In this document: piece by piece, positions 12,797-20,397 of the stretch
Layout: every line of letters starts with the position of its first letter
Position numbering within the stretch: the first letter of the stretch is position 1
Source of the DNA: a virus
Reading direction: 5' to 3' (one strand)
Virus record (IMG/VR): IMGVR_UViG_3300031621_000844
Coordinates: 1-26,519 of that record
Length of the DNA stretch: 26,519 nt
Made by a program: the position numbers and the translations under genes
Notes under the pieces: generated by a model
What the model was told of the DNA's origin: nothing
Seen by the model: the letters and a program-made list of their open reading frames with translations, nothing else
The model's database searches: none

Positions 12797-15100
12797 ATGT
12801 CAAACGGCATTCAAATTATAAAAAGAGACGGCAACAAAGAACACATCAACATTGATAAAATACATAAGGTAGTAGAATTTGCTTGTGAAGGCCTTGCTGG
12901 TGTAAGTAGTAGTCAAATCGAAATGAATGCAAACTTGCAATTTTACGAGGGCATGCCAACAAGTGCAATACAAGAGATACTTGTACGAAGTGCAAATGAT
13001 CTTATCAGCTTAGATGCTCCTAACTATCAATATGCAGCTGCTAGACTATTAAGTTATGGTGTTAATAAAGATGTATTCGGCGAGTACACAGCAATTACAC
13101 TACAGAAAAACATTGAACAAAACATTGAGCGTAACGTATATGACCCTGCAATACTTGAGTCATACACTAGCGAAGAAATTGAAGTACTTGATAGTTACAT
13201 ACGTCACAAGCGTGATGAGAACTTTACCTATGCAGGACTGCGTCAAGTAGTAGACAAGTATCTCGTACAGGATCGTTCTAATGGACAAATATTTGAGACG
13301 CCGCAGTTCATGTACATGATGATTGCAGCAACCCTGTTTGCTAACTATCCAGCAGAAACACGTATGCATTACGTAAGGAGATACTATGATGCGACCTCAC
13401 TTTTTAAAATCAATATACCCACGCCAGTCATGGCAGGAGTCAGGACGCCTGTACGCCAGTTTGCAAGTTGCGTACTTGTTGACAGTGATGACACTCTTGA
13501 CAGTATTTTTGCTAGTGATATGGCTATCGGCAGGTATACTGCTCAAAGGGCAGGCATTGGCATTAACGCTGGACGCATACGTGGCGTCAATGCGAAAATA
13601 CGTGGCGGAGAAGTGGCACACACTGGTATCATTCCTTTCTTAAAGAAGTTTGAAAGCACAGTACGTTGTTGTACACAAAACGGAGTACGTGGCGGTAGTG
13701 CAACTACACACTTTCCTTTTTGGCATCAAGAGATTGAAGACATTCTTGTACTAAAGAACAACAAAGGTACTGAAGACAATCGTGTGCGTAAATTAGATTA
13801 TAGTATACAACTTAACTTAACAATGTATCAAAGATTGTTATCTGGTGGCGATATAACTTTGTTCTCGCCACATGATGTACCTGGATTATATGAAGCATAC
13901 TTTGGTGACGCTGACAAGTTTAAAGAACTATACGAAAAGTATGAACGTGCTACAAGTATTAAGAAGCATACTATATCAGCAATGGATTTGTTTTCGGCAT
14001 TAATTAAAGAACGTGCAGAAACAGGACGTATCTATATTATGAACGTAGACCATTGTAATACACATAGCTCGTTTAAAGATAAAGTTTATATGAGCAACTT
14101 GTGTCAAGAAATTACACTACCAACTAAGCCACTTAATCACATTGATGATCCAGAAGGCGAAATTGCATTATGTATTCTTAGTGCTATTAATGTAGGTACA
14201 CTAAGGAACTTAGACGACTTAGGCGAACTATGTGAGTTAGCTGTAAGAGCATTAGAAGAAATTATTGATTACCAAAAGTACCCAATTAAAGCCGCTGAGA
14301 TTAGTACAAAGGCCCGCCGCAGTTTGGGCGTAGGTTACATTGGAGTAGCACACTTCCTTGCAAAGAATCATGTTAAGTATGACGATCCTAAAGCGTGGAA
14401 ACTAGTACACGACTTGAGCGAAGCATTCCAGTACTACTTACTTAAAGCAAGTAACAAATTAGCGCAGGAACGAGGCCCTTGTGAGTACTTCCATCGTACT
14501 AAATACGCTGACGGCATCCTTCCTATTGACACTTATAAGAAAGATGTAGATACAGTAGTGGAGAATAAATTAAATTATGATTGGGATAGCCTACGCAATG
14601 ACATTAAGGAGCACGGTCTACGGCACAGCACATTGTCCGCACAAATGCCTTCAGAGAGCAGCTCCGTTGTGTCGAACGCAACAAACGGAATCGAACCACC
14701 TAGAGGATACTTGTCCGTTAAGAAGTCAAAGAAAGGGCCTCTTAAGCAGATTGTTCCGCAGTATCAAACGCTAAAGAATCACTACACACTGTTGTGGGAC
14801 ATGCCAAGCAACGAAGGCTACATTAATGTAGTAGCGGTTATGCAGAAGTTCTTTGATCAAGCAATTAGTGGTAACTGGAGTTACAACCCAACGCACTTTG
14901 AAAACAACGAAGTGCCAATGAGTAAGATGATAAACGACTTGCTAACAACTTACAAACTAGGTTGGAAAACAAGTTACTATCAGAACACATACGATTACAA
15001 AACAGATCCAAGCGAATTAGAAGACGAACCAACAATAGAAGCATTACCAGCAAGCACATTCGAAGACGATGAAGAAGAATGCGAAGCATGTGCAATTTAA
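12797..15100 (+). CDS. nrdA: Class Ia ribonucleotide reductase, alpha subunit
   Basis: Large catalytic subunit that reduces ribonucleoside diphosphates to deoxy forms. 767 residues, close to E. coli NrdA (761). The N-terminus (IKRDGNKEHINIDKIHKVVE) is an ATP-cone for allosteric control. FASC places a redox Cys at 225, the same number as in E. coli; its partner is Cys459 (GEIALCILS). SNLCQEITLPT gives Asn434, radical Cys436 and Glu438. The C-terminal ECEACAI carries the shuttle Cys pair that glutaredoxin or thioredoxin reduces. All catalytic residues are present. nrdB, glutaredoxin and two more genes follow; a sigma-70 promoter separates nrdA from nrdB, so the subunits may be controlled separately. 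Confidence 0.96.
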   Translation: MSNGIQIIKRDGNKEHINIDKIHKVVEFACEGLAGVSSSQIEMNANLQFYEGMPTSAIQEILVRSANDLISLDAPNYQYAAARLLSYGVNKDVFGEYTAITLQKNIEQNIERNVYDPAILESYTSEEIEVLDSYIRHKRDENFTYAGLRQVVDKYLVQDRSNGQIFETPQFMYMMIAATLFANYPAETRMHYVRRYYDATSLFKINIPTPVMAGVRTPVRQFASCVLVDSDDTLDSIFASDMAIGRYTAQRAGIGINAGRIRGVNAKIRGGEVAHTGIIPFLKKFESTVRCCTQNGVRGGSATTHFPFWHQEIEDILVLKNNKGTEDNRVRKLDYSIQLNLTMYQRLLSGGDITLFSPHDVPGLYEAYFGDADKFKELYEKYERATSIKKHTISAMDLFSALIKERAETGRIYIMNVDHCNTHSSFKDKVYMSNLCQEITLPTKPLNHIDDPEGEIALCILSAINVGTLRNLDDLGELCELAVRALEEIIDYQKYPIKAAEISTKARRSLGVGYIGVAHFLAKNHVKYDDPKAWKLVHDLSEAFQYYLLKASNKLAQERGPCEYFHRTKYADGILPIDTYKKDVDTVVENKLNYDWDSLRNDIKEHGLRHSTLSAQMPSESSSVVSNATNGIEPPRGYLSVKKSKKGPLKQIVPQYQTLKNHYTLLWDMPSNEGYINVVAVMQKFFDQAISGNWSYNPTHFENNEVPMSKMINDLLTTYKLGWKTSYYQNTYDYKTDPSELEDEPTIEALPASTFEDDEEECEACAI

Positions 15101-15103
15101 TGC

Positions 15104-15132
15104 TTGACAACAAACATAAATGATAGTAGTAT
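15104..15132 (+). promoter_or_regulatory. Sigma-70-like promoter for nrdB operon
   Basis: TTGACA 15104-15109, 17 bp spacer, TAGTAT 15127-15132, four bases after the nrdA stop. The start is near 15139, giving a leader of about 20 nt with AGGAAGAGG before ATG 15160. Confidence 0.6.
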
Positions 15133-15159
15133 AGATACATAGGAAGAGGAAAGTTTAAC

Positions 15160-16263
15160 ATGGCAAAAACAGTATTCAACACTGATAAGGTTGATTTTAC
15201 AAAACAAAATATGTTCTTCGGAGCAGATATGAACACGCAGAGATATGATACATTTAAGTTTCCTGTGTTTGATAAATTAAACCAAACGATGCTTGGATAT
15301 TTTTGGCGTCCAGAAGAAGTAAGTTTACAAAAAGACAGAGCAGACTATGCTAACTTCCGCCCTGAGCAGAAGCATATTTTTACAGCAAACTTAAAGTACC
15401 AAACACTACTTGACAGTGTTCAAGGACGAGGTCCATGCCTAGCATTTTTGCCGCATGTGTCATTGCCTGAGCTAGAAGGCTGTATTGTTACCTGGGACTT
15501 CTTTGAAACTATTCACTCACGTTCGTACACACATATCATGAAGAATGTGTATCCTGATCCAAGTGAAGTGTTTGACACTATCTTAGATGACAAAGAGATC
15601 TTAAAACGTGCAGAAGCCGTTACAAAGAACTATGATGCATTTACTAACGCCGCAGATGCTTTTAATCACAGAGGCGAAGGCAACATGCGAGATGTCAAAA
15701 AGAAACTATACTTGGCAATGATGAACGTAAATATCCTAGAAGGACTTCGCTTTTATGTTTCCTTTGCATGTACGTTTGGCTTTGGCGAACTAAAACTAAT
15801 GGAAGGATCTGCAAAGATTATTTCATTAATTGCACGTGACGAAGCACAACATCTAGCACTTAGCACACACGTTCTTAAGAACTGGGCTAACGGTAAAGAC
15901 GATCCAGACTTTGTTAAAATTGCTAAAGAGTGCAAGGAAGAAGTATATGAAATGTGGCGTACCTGTGTAGAAGAAGAAAAAGCATGGGCGGAGTACTTGT
16001 TTAAAGATGGTTCAATGATTGGACTTAATGCAACACTTCTTAATCAGTATGTAGAATATATTGCTAACAGACGATTAAAAGCATTAGGACTAGATGCAAT
16101 CTTTGACCAACCTGTAAACACTAACCCACTACCGTGGACTACACATTGGTTGAGTAGTTCAGGCTTGCAGGTAGCCCCACAAGAAACAGAAGTTGAGTCT
16201 TATGTTATCGGCGGTATTAAACAAGACGTAAGTGAGGAATCACTTAAAGGATTTAGTCTATGA
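15160..16263 (+). CDS. nrdB: Class Ia ribonucleotide reductase, beta subunit
   Basis: Small subunit that forms the di-iron tyrosyl radical passed to NrdA. 367 residues, near E. coli NrdB (376). Iron ligands visible: Asp85 (TLLDSVQ), Glu116 and His119 in FFETIHS, with Tyr123 four residues on as the radical tyrosine; then ILEGLRF and RDEAQHLAL supply the second-half Glu, Glu and His. The Tyr rules out the Tyr-less (class Ic) type. Transcribed from its own sigma-70-like promoter together with glutaredoxin, which overlaps by 4 nt (ATGA). C-terminal end KGFSL would be the contact tail for NrdA. Confidence 0.96.
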   Translation: MAKTVFNTDKVDFTKQNMFFGADMNTQRYDTFKFPVFDKLNQTMLGYFWRPEEVSLQKDRADYANFRPEQKHIFTANLKYQTLLDSVQGRGPCLAFLPHVSLPELEGCIVTWDFFETIHSRSYTHIMKNVYPDPSEVFDTILDDKEILKRAEAVTKNYDAFTNAADAFNHRGEGNMRDVKKKLYLAMMNVNILEGLRFYVSFACTFGFGELKLMEGSAKIISLIARDEAQHLALSTHVLKNWANGKDDPDFVKIAKECKEEVYEMWRTCVEEEKAWAEYLFKDGSMIGLNATLLNQYVEYIANRRLKALGLDAIFDQPVNTNPLPWTTHWLSSSGLQVAPQETEVESYVIGGIKQDVSEESLKGFSL

Positions 16264-16517
16264 CAAATGTAGTAGTATGGAGTAAGACACAATGTCCTTA
16301 TTGCGATAAGGCAAAAGCAAAGTTAGATGCATTGCATGTGAATTACGAAGTAAAATTGATTGGAACTGATGTAGAGTTAGAAGACTTACTCGAAGCTGTT
16401 CCGGGAGCAAGGAGTGTACCCCAGATACAAATTAACGGTGAAAATATAGGCGGGTATACAGATTTATTAACTTACATTGAAAACACCGGGTTCAATGGTA
16501 CAGGACACACATTATAA
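16260..16517 (+). CDS. Glutaredoxin (CPYC)
   Basis: An 85-residue thioredoxin-fold reductant with the classic QCPYCDKAK active site (Cys12, Cys15) and the glutathione-binding VPQIQINGENIGGYTDL. Overlaps nrdB by 4 nt and would recycle the NrdA C-terminal cysteines. Ends in a TAATG overlap with the next gene, so it is part of a tightly coupled operon nrdB-grx-Sm-like-PAAR. Confidence 0.93.
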   Translation: MTNVVVWSKTQCPYCDKAKAKLDALHVNYEVKLIGTDVELEDLLEAVPGARSVPQIQINGENIGGYTDLLTYIENTGFNGTGHTL

Positions 16518-16804
16518 TGTTGATTCAAAAAACACACGGCATCGGCGATGTAGTTTCAATGAAACTATCAACTGGTGAAGAAATTATTGGCAGATTGGAA
16601 GAAGAAACCGATACAGGTTTTAAAGTCAAGAAGCCAATGGCAATAGTAATGGGCCAGCAAGGCCTTGCACTAGCACCATTCATGTTTAGTACAAGCAATG
16701 ATCAGTCAATGTCATTTAAAAGTACTAATGTGATGACAGTAGGCATAACGCTTGAAGAAATTTCAAAGCAATATGTCCAACAAACTACAGGTATTGTAAC
16801 TTAA
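16517..16804 (+). CDS. Small Sm-like (SH3 barrel) protein, conserved unknown
   Basis: A 95-residue protein. GDVVSMKLSTGEEIIGRLEE followed by TDTGFKVKKPMAIVMG resembles the Sm1 motif of LSm/Hfq proteins (strand, D/N-G turn, strand with G-x-L, acidic loop, strand). The rest (FMFSTSNDQSMSFKSTNVMT) could form remaining strands, and the C-terminus is helical. I recall look-alikes in T4-like cyanophages. If truly Sm-like it may bind RNA, but an SH3-type fold has many other uses. Coupled on both sides by TAATG overlaps, between glutaredoxin and PAAR genes. Confidence 0.55.
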   Translation: MLIQKTHGIGDVVSMKLSTGEEIIGRLEEETDTGFKVKKPMAIVMGQQGLALAPFMFSTSNDQSMSFKSTNVMTVGITLEEISKQYVQQTTGIVT

Positions 16805-17070
16805 TGCCTGGAATTAGTCGCAACAATGATACAGCTGACGGCGATTTAATTCCAAGTCAGACCACTGTTTTTGCAAACGGTGAACTAGTCATTGTTGACG
16901 GCGACGATGTAGAAGGTCACGGAACTGGCGCCCATGCTAGTCCAACTATGATAGCAGGTTCTAACAATGTATTCATTGGCGGAGTTGCTGTTGTAAACGC
17001 AGGTGACCTTGCTACATGTGGAGATGCTGCAACAGGTAGTGCTAACGTAAACGTTGGCAATCCTAGCTAA
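16804..17070 (+). CDS. PAAR-like tail-spike tip protein (T4 gp5.4-like)
   Basis: An 88-residue protein with the short Gly-rich repeats of the PAAR family: MPGISRNNDTADGD, a VFANGELVIVDGDDVEGHG turn region, NVFIGGVAVVNAGDLATCG, and ending with NVNVGNPS. PAAR proteins form a sharp cone on the tip of contractile-tail spikes (gp5.4 on gp5 in T4) and bind a metal through His/Cys; here His near 37 and 42 and the Cys in LATCG are candidates. A virion part at the end of a reductase operon is a curious placement. Start overlaps the preceding stop by one base. Confidence 0.8.
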   Translation: MPGISRNNDTADGDLIPSQTTVFANGELVIVDGDDVEGHGTGAHASPTMIAGSNNVFIGGVAVVNAGDLATCGDAATGSANVNVGNPS

Positions 17071-17101
17071 ACCACTTTTAACACCCCTTAAACGCAGATC
17101 A

Positions 17102-17109
17102 CTTAAATA
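17102..17109 (+). promoter_or_regulatory. Possible late-type promoter (CTTAAATA)
   Basis: CTTAAATA 31 bp ahead of the ATG at 17140, with CTGGAGAG between. A weaker variant of the late motif. Confidence 0.35.
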
Positions 17110-17139
17110 AATTTGTAAAACATAAAACTGGAGAGCATT

Positions 17140-17316
17140 ATGGCGACACATGAAGAAATTGTACAATCGTACAACAACTACTTGGCAGAGCATGCAACTT
17201 TCGAAGAGAAAGGTGTAAAAGCTGCTGCAACAAGAGCCCGAAAGGCACTTGGTGACTTAGGTAAACTTACCAAAGATCGCAGAAAAGAAATCATTGAGAA
17301 GAAGAACTCAATGTAA
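17140..17316 (+). CDS. Short Ala/Lys-rich basic protein
   Basis: A 58-residue protein starting MATHEEIVQSYNNYLAEHA and ending ARKALGDLGKLTKDRRKE plus EIIEKKNSM-type residues. Good ribosome-binding site (CTGGAGAGC). It is helical, with AAATRARKAL as a basic amphipathic stretch; I recall close look-alikes in T4-like marine phages. Small basic helical proteins of this kind may bind DNA or RNA, but no domain is recognised. Its TAA overlaps the next ATG by one base, so the two genes are coupled. Confidence 0.65.
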   Translation: MATHEEIVQSYNNYLAEHATFEEKGVKAAATRARKALGDLGKLTKDRRKEIIEKKNSM

Positions 17317-17528
17317 TGAGTGGACAGCGGCGGTGGTTAAAGTTTTGGTCGCGAACAGTTGGTATGCCAATAGGTGTAACTGACGATGACAAGCCAGAGT
17401 TTTTACCCATCACCCAACAGGAAGTACGGAAGGCACTAGCTTTTCGTACTTTTTGGATTGTTCTACATATAGTAACATGCTGTATGATTATCGCAGGAAA
17501 TACAAAGGTAATCTTCTTTTCAGATTAG
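17316..17528 (+). CDS. Small single-span membrane protein
   Basis: A 70-residue protein with a basic N-terminus (GQRRWLKFWSR), a soluble middle (DDDKPEFLPITQQEVRKALA) and one C-terminal membrane segment (FWIVLHIVTCCMIIAGN). Starts in a TAATG overlap with the preceding short gene. Topology suggests the N-terminus stays in the cytoplasm. Lysis accessory (holin-like) or envelope role is possible, but one span alone is weak evidence. Function unknown. Confidence 0.6.
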   Translation: MSGQRRWLKFWSRTVGMPIGVTDDDKPEFLPITQQEVRKALAFRTFWIVLHIVTCCMIIAGNTKVIFFSD

Positions 17529-17563
17529 CCCAGTCAATAAATGTAACTGGTTTCATCTGAGGA

Positions 17564-17571
17564 GATAAATA
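17564..17571 (+). promoter_or_regulatory. Late-type promoter (GATAAATA) for the beta-barrel gene
   Basis: GATAAATA 60 bp ahead of ATG 17631. The leader is A/T-rich with AAAGGAATT as ribosome-binding site. Confidence 0.5.
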
Positions 17572-17630
17572 TTGTCTGCGTATGATAACATGACACGCAC
17601 AACAATAATAATAATTAAAAGGAATTATAA

Positions 17631-18230
17631 ATGAAAAACATATTATTATCAATAGTAGCACTAACTTTTATGACTGGGTCAGTTTTTGCTGAAGACTACA
17701 ATAACACTGGAGTCTCAGTAAATGTTGCAAAGGACGATATTAGTTTTGGTTACGCAAATGGTACACACGCAGACTTTGCTGATGACGCAGAAGTGTTTTC
17801 ACTAAGCTACGGTGGCCTACCAGTGGACTTTGGTCTTCAAGTAATTAACGATAACTCAGTAAATGACTATCGTCTTAACTTGAGTAAAAGAGTTGACTAC
17901 ACACTAATCAACCTAAATGTATATGGTGTTGCAGAAGCACACTATGATTTTGGTGATTCATACGCAGATAACAGACTAGTTCTTAGTCCGTATGTTGGTG
18001 TTGAAATGCCTGTAGGTGGAATTACTCCATATGCAGAGCTAGGATATGATATTGCATCAACAGACGCAGACTGGGTAGACTTTAATAGAGTAGACAGCTA
18101 CGGCGCACTAGGTGTAAAAGTATCAGTTAACGAAAGAACTGAAGTCAACTTGCAATTATTGCAGAAGATGGACACAGACTTCGATAGCACAGACAGAGAA
18201 TTTATGATTGGATTCAACTTCGCGTTGTAA
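17631..18230 (+). CDS. Outer-membrane beta-barrel protein with signal peptide
   Basis: A 199-residue exported protein. Signal peptide MKNILLSIVALTFMTGSVFA is followed by E-D, a normal signal-peptidase site. The mature part alternates polar and hydrophobic residues in about eight strands (ISFGYANGTH, VFSLSYGGLP, YRLNLSKRVD, NLNVYGVAEAHY, LVLSPYVGVEMP, ITPYAELGYD) and ends in EFMIGFNFAL, close to the aromatic-rich C-terminal signal for barrel insertion. Resembles OmpA/OmpX-type or porin-like eight-strand barrels. Own late promoter and terminator. A phage-made barrel could alter receptors, block superinfection or help lysis; these are guesses. Gene may have been taken from a host. Confidence 0.75.
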   Translation: MKNILLSIVALTFMTGSVFAEDYNNTGVSVNVAKDDISFGYANGTHADFADDAEVFSLSYGGLPVDFGLQVINDNSVNDYRLNLSKRVDYTLINLNVYGVAEAHYDFGDSYADNRLVLSPYVGVEMPVGGITPYAELGYDIASTDADWVDFNRVDSYGALGVKVSVNERTEVNLQLLQKMDTDFDSTDREFMIGFNFAL

Positions 18231-18250
18231 TTAAGAATACATTTTTTATT

Positions 18251-18279
18251 AAAAAGGTTGCCTTGTGCAGCCTTTTTTT
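18251..18279 (+). terminator. Intrinsic terminator after the beta-barrel gene
   Basis: A5, GGTTGC, loop, GCAGCC, T7. Stem 18255-18261 with 18267-18273 and one U-G pair, extended by A-T pairs. A clean terminator. Confidence 0.85.
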
Positions 18280-18290
18280 ATGACAGAATG

Positions 18291-18298
18291 TATAAATA
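18291..18298 (+). promoter_or_regulatory. T4-consensus late promoter (TATAAATA)
   Basis: Exact TATAAATA 32 bp ahead of ATG 18330, right after a terminator. AACTGGAG serves as ribosome-binding site. Best rightward late promoter in the window. Confidence 0.7.
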
Positions 18299-18329
18299 TA
18301 TGTAAGCAACGTAACTGGAGATTTAACGC

Positions 18330-19031
18330 ATGGCAACAAGACAAATAATATCAAAGAGCATAAATGTAGCAAGTGGCGACTATATTGGCCGTGACGGCGA
18401 GATATGGGTCGACACAGTAACTAACACTCTGAAGGTTAGTGACGGAGCAACGCCAGGCGGTGCAATACTTACAACAGACGGCGGCGGCGGCGGCGCTTGG
18501 GCAGACATTACTAACATTAACAATGCCAGTGGTCCCAGCAAAGTAGCAGTAGGAACACTTGCAGGCTCAACAGGTCAAGGCTTACGAGCATTAGCAGTTG
18601 GTAACAATGCAGGTGCAACAAATCAAGGTATAGAAACAGTAGCACTTGGAAATAAAGCAGGCATGACAACACAAGCACAGTATGGCATAGCAATTGGTAC
18701 ACAAGCAGGTCAAGATACTCAAAGCCAAAAGTCAATTGCAATAGGTTCTTATGCAGGCATGACATCACAAGGCTCAGAATCATTAGCAATTGGTCATAAT
18801 GCTGGTAAAGTAAGTCAAGGTAACGAAGCAGTAGCAATTGGTAATGAGGCCGCTCCTGCTAGTCAACACGCAAACTCAATTGTAATCAACGCAAATGGTA
18901 CTGCATTAAACACAACTCAAACAGGTGAGTTTGTGGTTAAACCAGTTAGAGCTGTAGCAGGAGCATTGCCAACAGGATTTAAGCAAGTTGCTTACAATCC
19001 AACCACAGGCGAATTTATCTCTTATGGGTAA
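18330..19031 (+). CDS. Tail fibre with YadA-like head repeats
   Basis: A 233-residue fibre. N-terminal part RDGEIWVDTVTNTLKVSDG is a short module seen at the start of phage fibres. A GGGGG hinge at about 51-55 leads into seven 16-residue repeats (residues 72-183) with consensus [VLI]-A-[VI]-G-x2-A-G-x-[TS]-x-Q, as in the trimeric left-handed roll of YadA-type adhesins. A C-terminal cap follows (TGFKQVAYNPTTGEFISYG). It probably trimerises and contacts the host. Its own late promoter and terminator make a one-gene unit. Confidence 0.75.
   Translation: MATRQIISKSINVASGDYIGRDGEIWVDTVTNTLKVSDGATPGGAILTTDGGGGGAWADITNINNASGPSKVAVGTLAGSTGQGLRALAVGNNAGATNQGIETVALGNKAGMTTQAQYGIAIGTQAGQDTQSQKSIAIGSYAGMTSQGSESLAIGHNAGKVSQGNEAVAIGNEAAPASQHANSIVINANGTALNTTQTGEFVVKPVRAVAGALPTGFKQVAYNPTTGEFISYG
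18543..18878 (+). repeat. Seven 48-bp coding repeats (YadA-like rungs)
   Basis: Seven in-frame units of 48 bp inside the fibre gene, each encoding a 16-residue rung. Protein periodicity is strict while the DNA is diverged, so repeat number could change only by occasional recombination. Confidence 0.75.
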
Positions 19032-19051
19032 TTAACAACATAAACTAAATT

Positions 19052-19075
19052 AAGAGTCCTTAGGGCTCTTTTTTT
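19052..19075 (+). terminator. Intrinsic terminator after the fibre gene
   Basis: AAGAGTCC, loop TTA, GGGCTCTT, then T5. Eight paired bases with one U-G. Followed at once by a late-type promoter. Confidence 0.8.
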
Positions 19076-19078
19076 ATG

Positions 19079-19086
19079 ACTAAATA
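19079..19086 (+). promoter_or_regulatory. Late-type promoter (ACTAAATA)
   Basis: ACTAAATA directly after the terminator and 33 bp ahead of ATG 19120. The ATG at 19087 touches the motif and is therefore not a likely start. Confidence 0.5.
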
Positions 19087-19119
19087 ATGTTAGTATATAA
19101 CAGGGCAAGGGGCAAAACA

Positions 19120-19386
19120 ATGGCAGATATAAATCAAACAGTGGAGATGCCTACTAGCGAGGACGATTTTCCAGAAGCAGATATTATTATCGAAGATGGA
19201 GCGTTTGACGGGTTCGAAGGTAAGACAATAAACATTACTGAAAACGTAGAAAGTCAAGGCGATGTACAAGCAGGTATAGAATTTATCTATCATATGCGAG
19301 AACATATTGTAGATGTAACAGTAGCCACAGCATATCTATTAGTAGTATATGCAATCTATATGTGGATTAAAAAGAAACTAAGTTAA
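19120..19386 (+). CDS. Acidic single-span membrane protein
   Basis: An 88-residue protein, start chosen at ATG 19120 (MADINQTVEMP) because the earlier in-frame ATG at 19087 abuts the promoter. The first about 45 residues are strongly acidic (SEDDFPEADIIIEDGAFDG). A membrane segment (VTVATAYLLVVYAIYMW) near the C-terminus ends with the basic IKKKLS, so the tail is probably cytoplasmic (positive-inside). A-rich leader with AAGGGGC. No family recognised; a lysis-timing or membrane role is possible. Confidence 0.6.
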   Translation: MADINQTVEMPTSEDDFPEADIIIEDGAFDGFEGKTINITENVESQGDVQAGIEFIYHMREHIVDVTVATAYLLVVYAIYMWIKKKLS

Positions 19387-19398
19387 GAGGGAAACACA

Positions 19399-19878
19399 AT
19401 GCAACATAATGAATATGACGTAAAAGTCATTAAAGTAGTAGACGGTGACACAGTAGACGTAGATATTGATCTAGGCTTTGGTGTAACACTAACAGACGAA
19501 CGTGTAAGAATTATGGGCATTGATACGCCCGAGTCACGCACAAGAGACAAAGTAGAAGACTTGTTTGGCGAAGCGGCTAAAGCACGTTTGAAAGAGCTTA
19601 TGAAGGACGGTGGTAAACTTATTACTACTGAAGATCGCAAGGGTGAAGATATGAAAGGTAAGTTCGGACGTGTCTTAGGAGACTTCAAAGTAGACTACAA
19701 TGGCGAAATGAAGAAAGTAACCGAGATCATGACAGAAGAAGGACATTGCGTTCCTTACTTCGGTGGATCAAAAGAAGATACACAAGCTGCACATATGGTA
19801 AACAGAACACGTTTACTTACTGAAGGCGTAGTAACCCAAGAAGACTACGACAAAGCTGTCGCTAAAATGGCAAAATAA
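19399..19878 (+). CDS. Staphylococcal-type thermonuclease (SNase)
   Basis: A 159-residue Ca-dependent DNA/RNA nuclease of the SNase family. VVDGDTVDVDIDLG gives the metal Asp17; ERVRIMGIDTPESR gives Arg37, Asp42 and Glu45, matching staphylococcal Arg35, Asp40 and Glu43; KFGRVLGDF gives Arg91 for Arg87. All key residues are present. No signal peptide, so it acts in the cytoplasm unless delivered otherwise. Preceded by GAGGGAAAC and 12 bp after the membrane protein gene, so probably on the same late transcript. It may recycle host DNA or process phage DNA. Followed by a promoter/terminator element. Confidence 0.88.
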   Translation: MQHNEYDVKVIKVVDGDTVDVDIDLGFGVTLTDERVRIMGIDTPESRTRDKVEDLFGEAAKARLKELMKDGGKLITTEDRKGEDMKGKFGRVLGDFKVDYNGEMKKVTEIMTEEGHCVPYFGGSKEDTQAAHMVNRTRLLTEGVVTQEDYDKAVAKMAK

Positions 19879-19882
19879 AAGG

Positions 19883-19911
19883 TTGACAATCAACTAAACT
19901 CCTGCTATACT
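19883..19911 (+). promoter_or_regulatory. Sigma-70 promoter TTGACA-N17-TATACT inside a terminator
   Basis: TTGACA 19883-19888, 17 bp spacer, TATACT 19906-19911. Start near 19918, giving a leader of about 27 nt with TAGGAG. The -10 and spacer also form the 5' arm of the hairpin at 19896-19940. Confidence 0.65.
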
Positions 19912-19944
19912 GTATAGACAGTAACAAATAGTAGGAGTTTTTTT
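19896..19944 (+). terminator. Terminator whose 3' arm is the next gene's ribosome-binding site
   Basis: A 13 bp stem (19896-19908 with 19928-19940, one G-U pair) ending in T7 (19938-19944), directly before ATG 19945. Same design as at 9622-9667. Confidence 0.65.
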
Positions 19945-20397
19945 ATGACTATGGGACTTGTAAGGGGAATGTCTACGCTGAATACTAAGAAGCGTAAGAA
20001 AAAACCTCTAACACCAAAAGATGTAGAACGATACACTACCGAGTTTCGCAAGCATAATAAGTCTATGCGCCGAGCAAACAATCACTCATTACAATATGCT
20101 ACAGTTGAAGACTACATTGCATATGTACGGGGCGAGTATAAAGCACCTAAGCAAACAAGAGAAATATACAAGCCAGATACCAGCTGGCGCAAGGAAGAAC
20201 CTAGAATCCCTTCCGCAATGGAAGAAGCGATCAAAGCAGGTACTTTCAATAGAGGTTGTTCAGGTGGTACTAAGAAAGAAACACCTAAGTACACAGGTGA
20301 TCTTATTGTAGGCATTGCGACAATGCATAAGTCAAATGCTGTTCCAGTTATGCGTGGAACAGATCAAGCAAAAGAGATAGCGAGGATGGCCCGATGA
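19945..20397 (+). CDS. Conserved basic protein of unknown function, upstream of lysin
   Basis: A 150-residue basic protein starting MTMGLVRGMSTLN and continuing TKKRKKKPLTPKDVERY. The N-terminal part is Lys/Arg-rich; the middle has YATVEDYIAYVRGEY; the C-terminus has LIVGIATMHKSNAVPVMRG. I recall similar proteins in T4-like cyanophages with no function. Transcribed from a sigma-70-type promoter inside a terminator, with TAGGAG and a T7 tract before the ATG. The lysin gene overlaps its end (ATGA), so the two are translationally coupled. Confidence 0.7.
   Translation: MTMGLVRGMSTLNTKKRKKKPLTPKDVERYTTEFRKHNKSMRRANNHSLQYATVEDYIAYVRGEYKAPKQTREIYKPDTSWRKEEPRIPSAMEEAIKAGTFNRGCSGGTKKETPKYTGDLIVGIATMHKSNAVPVMRGTDQAKEIARMAR

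Noticed and set aside
12797-16263. Class Ib reductase (NrdEF)
   Set aside because: An N-terminal ATP-cone and length of 767 favour class Ia, and no NrdI or NrdH is present; the glutaredoxin has CPYC.
18543-18878. Regular repeats as a CRISPR array
   Set aside because: Repeats are in frame, encode a clean 16-residue motif and have no spacer/repeat split.
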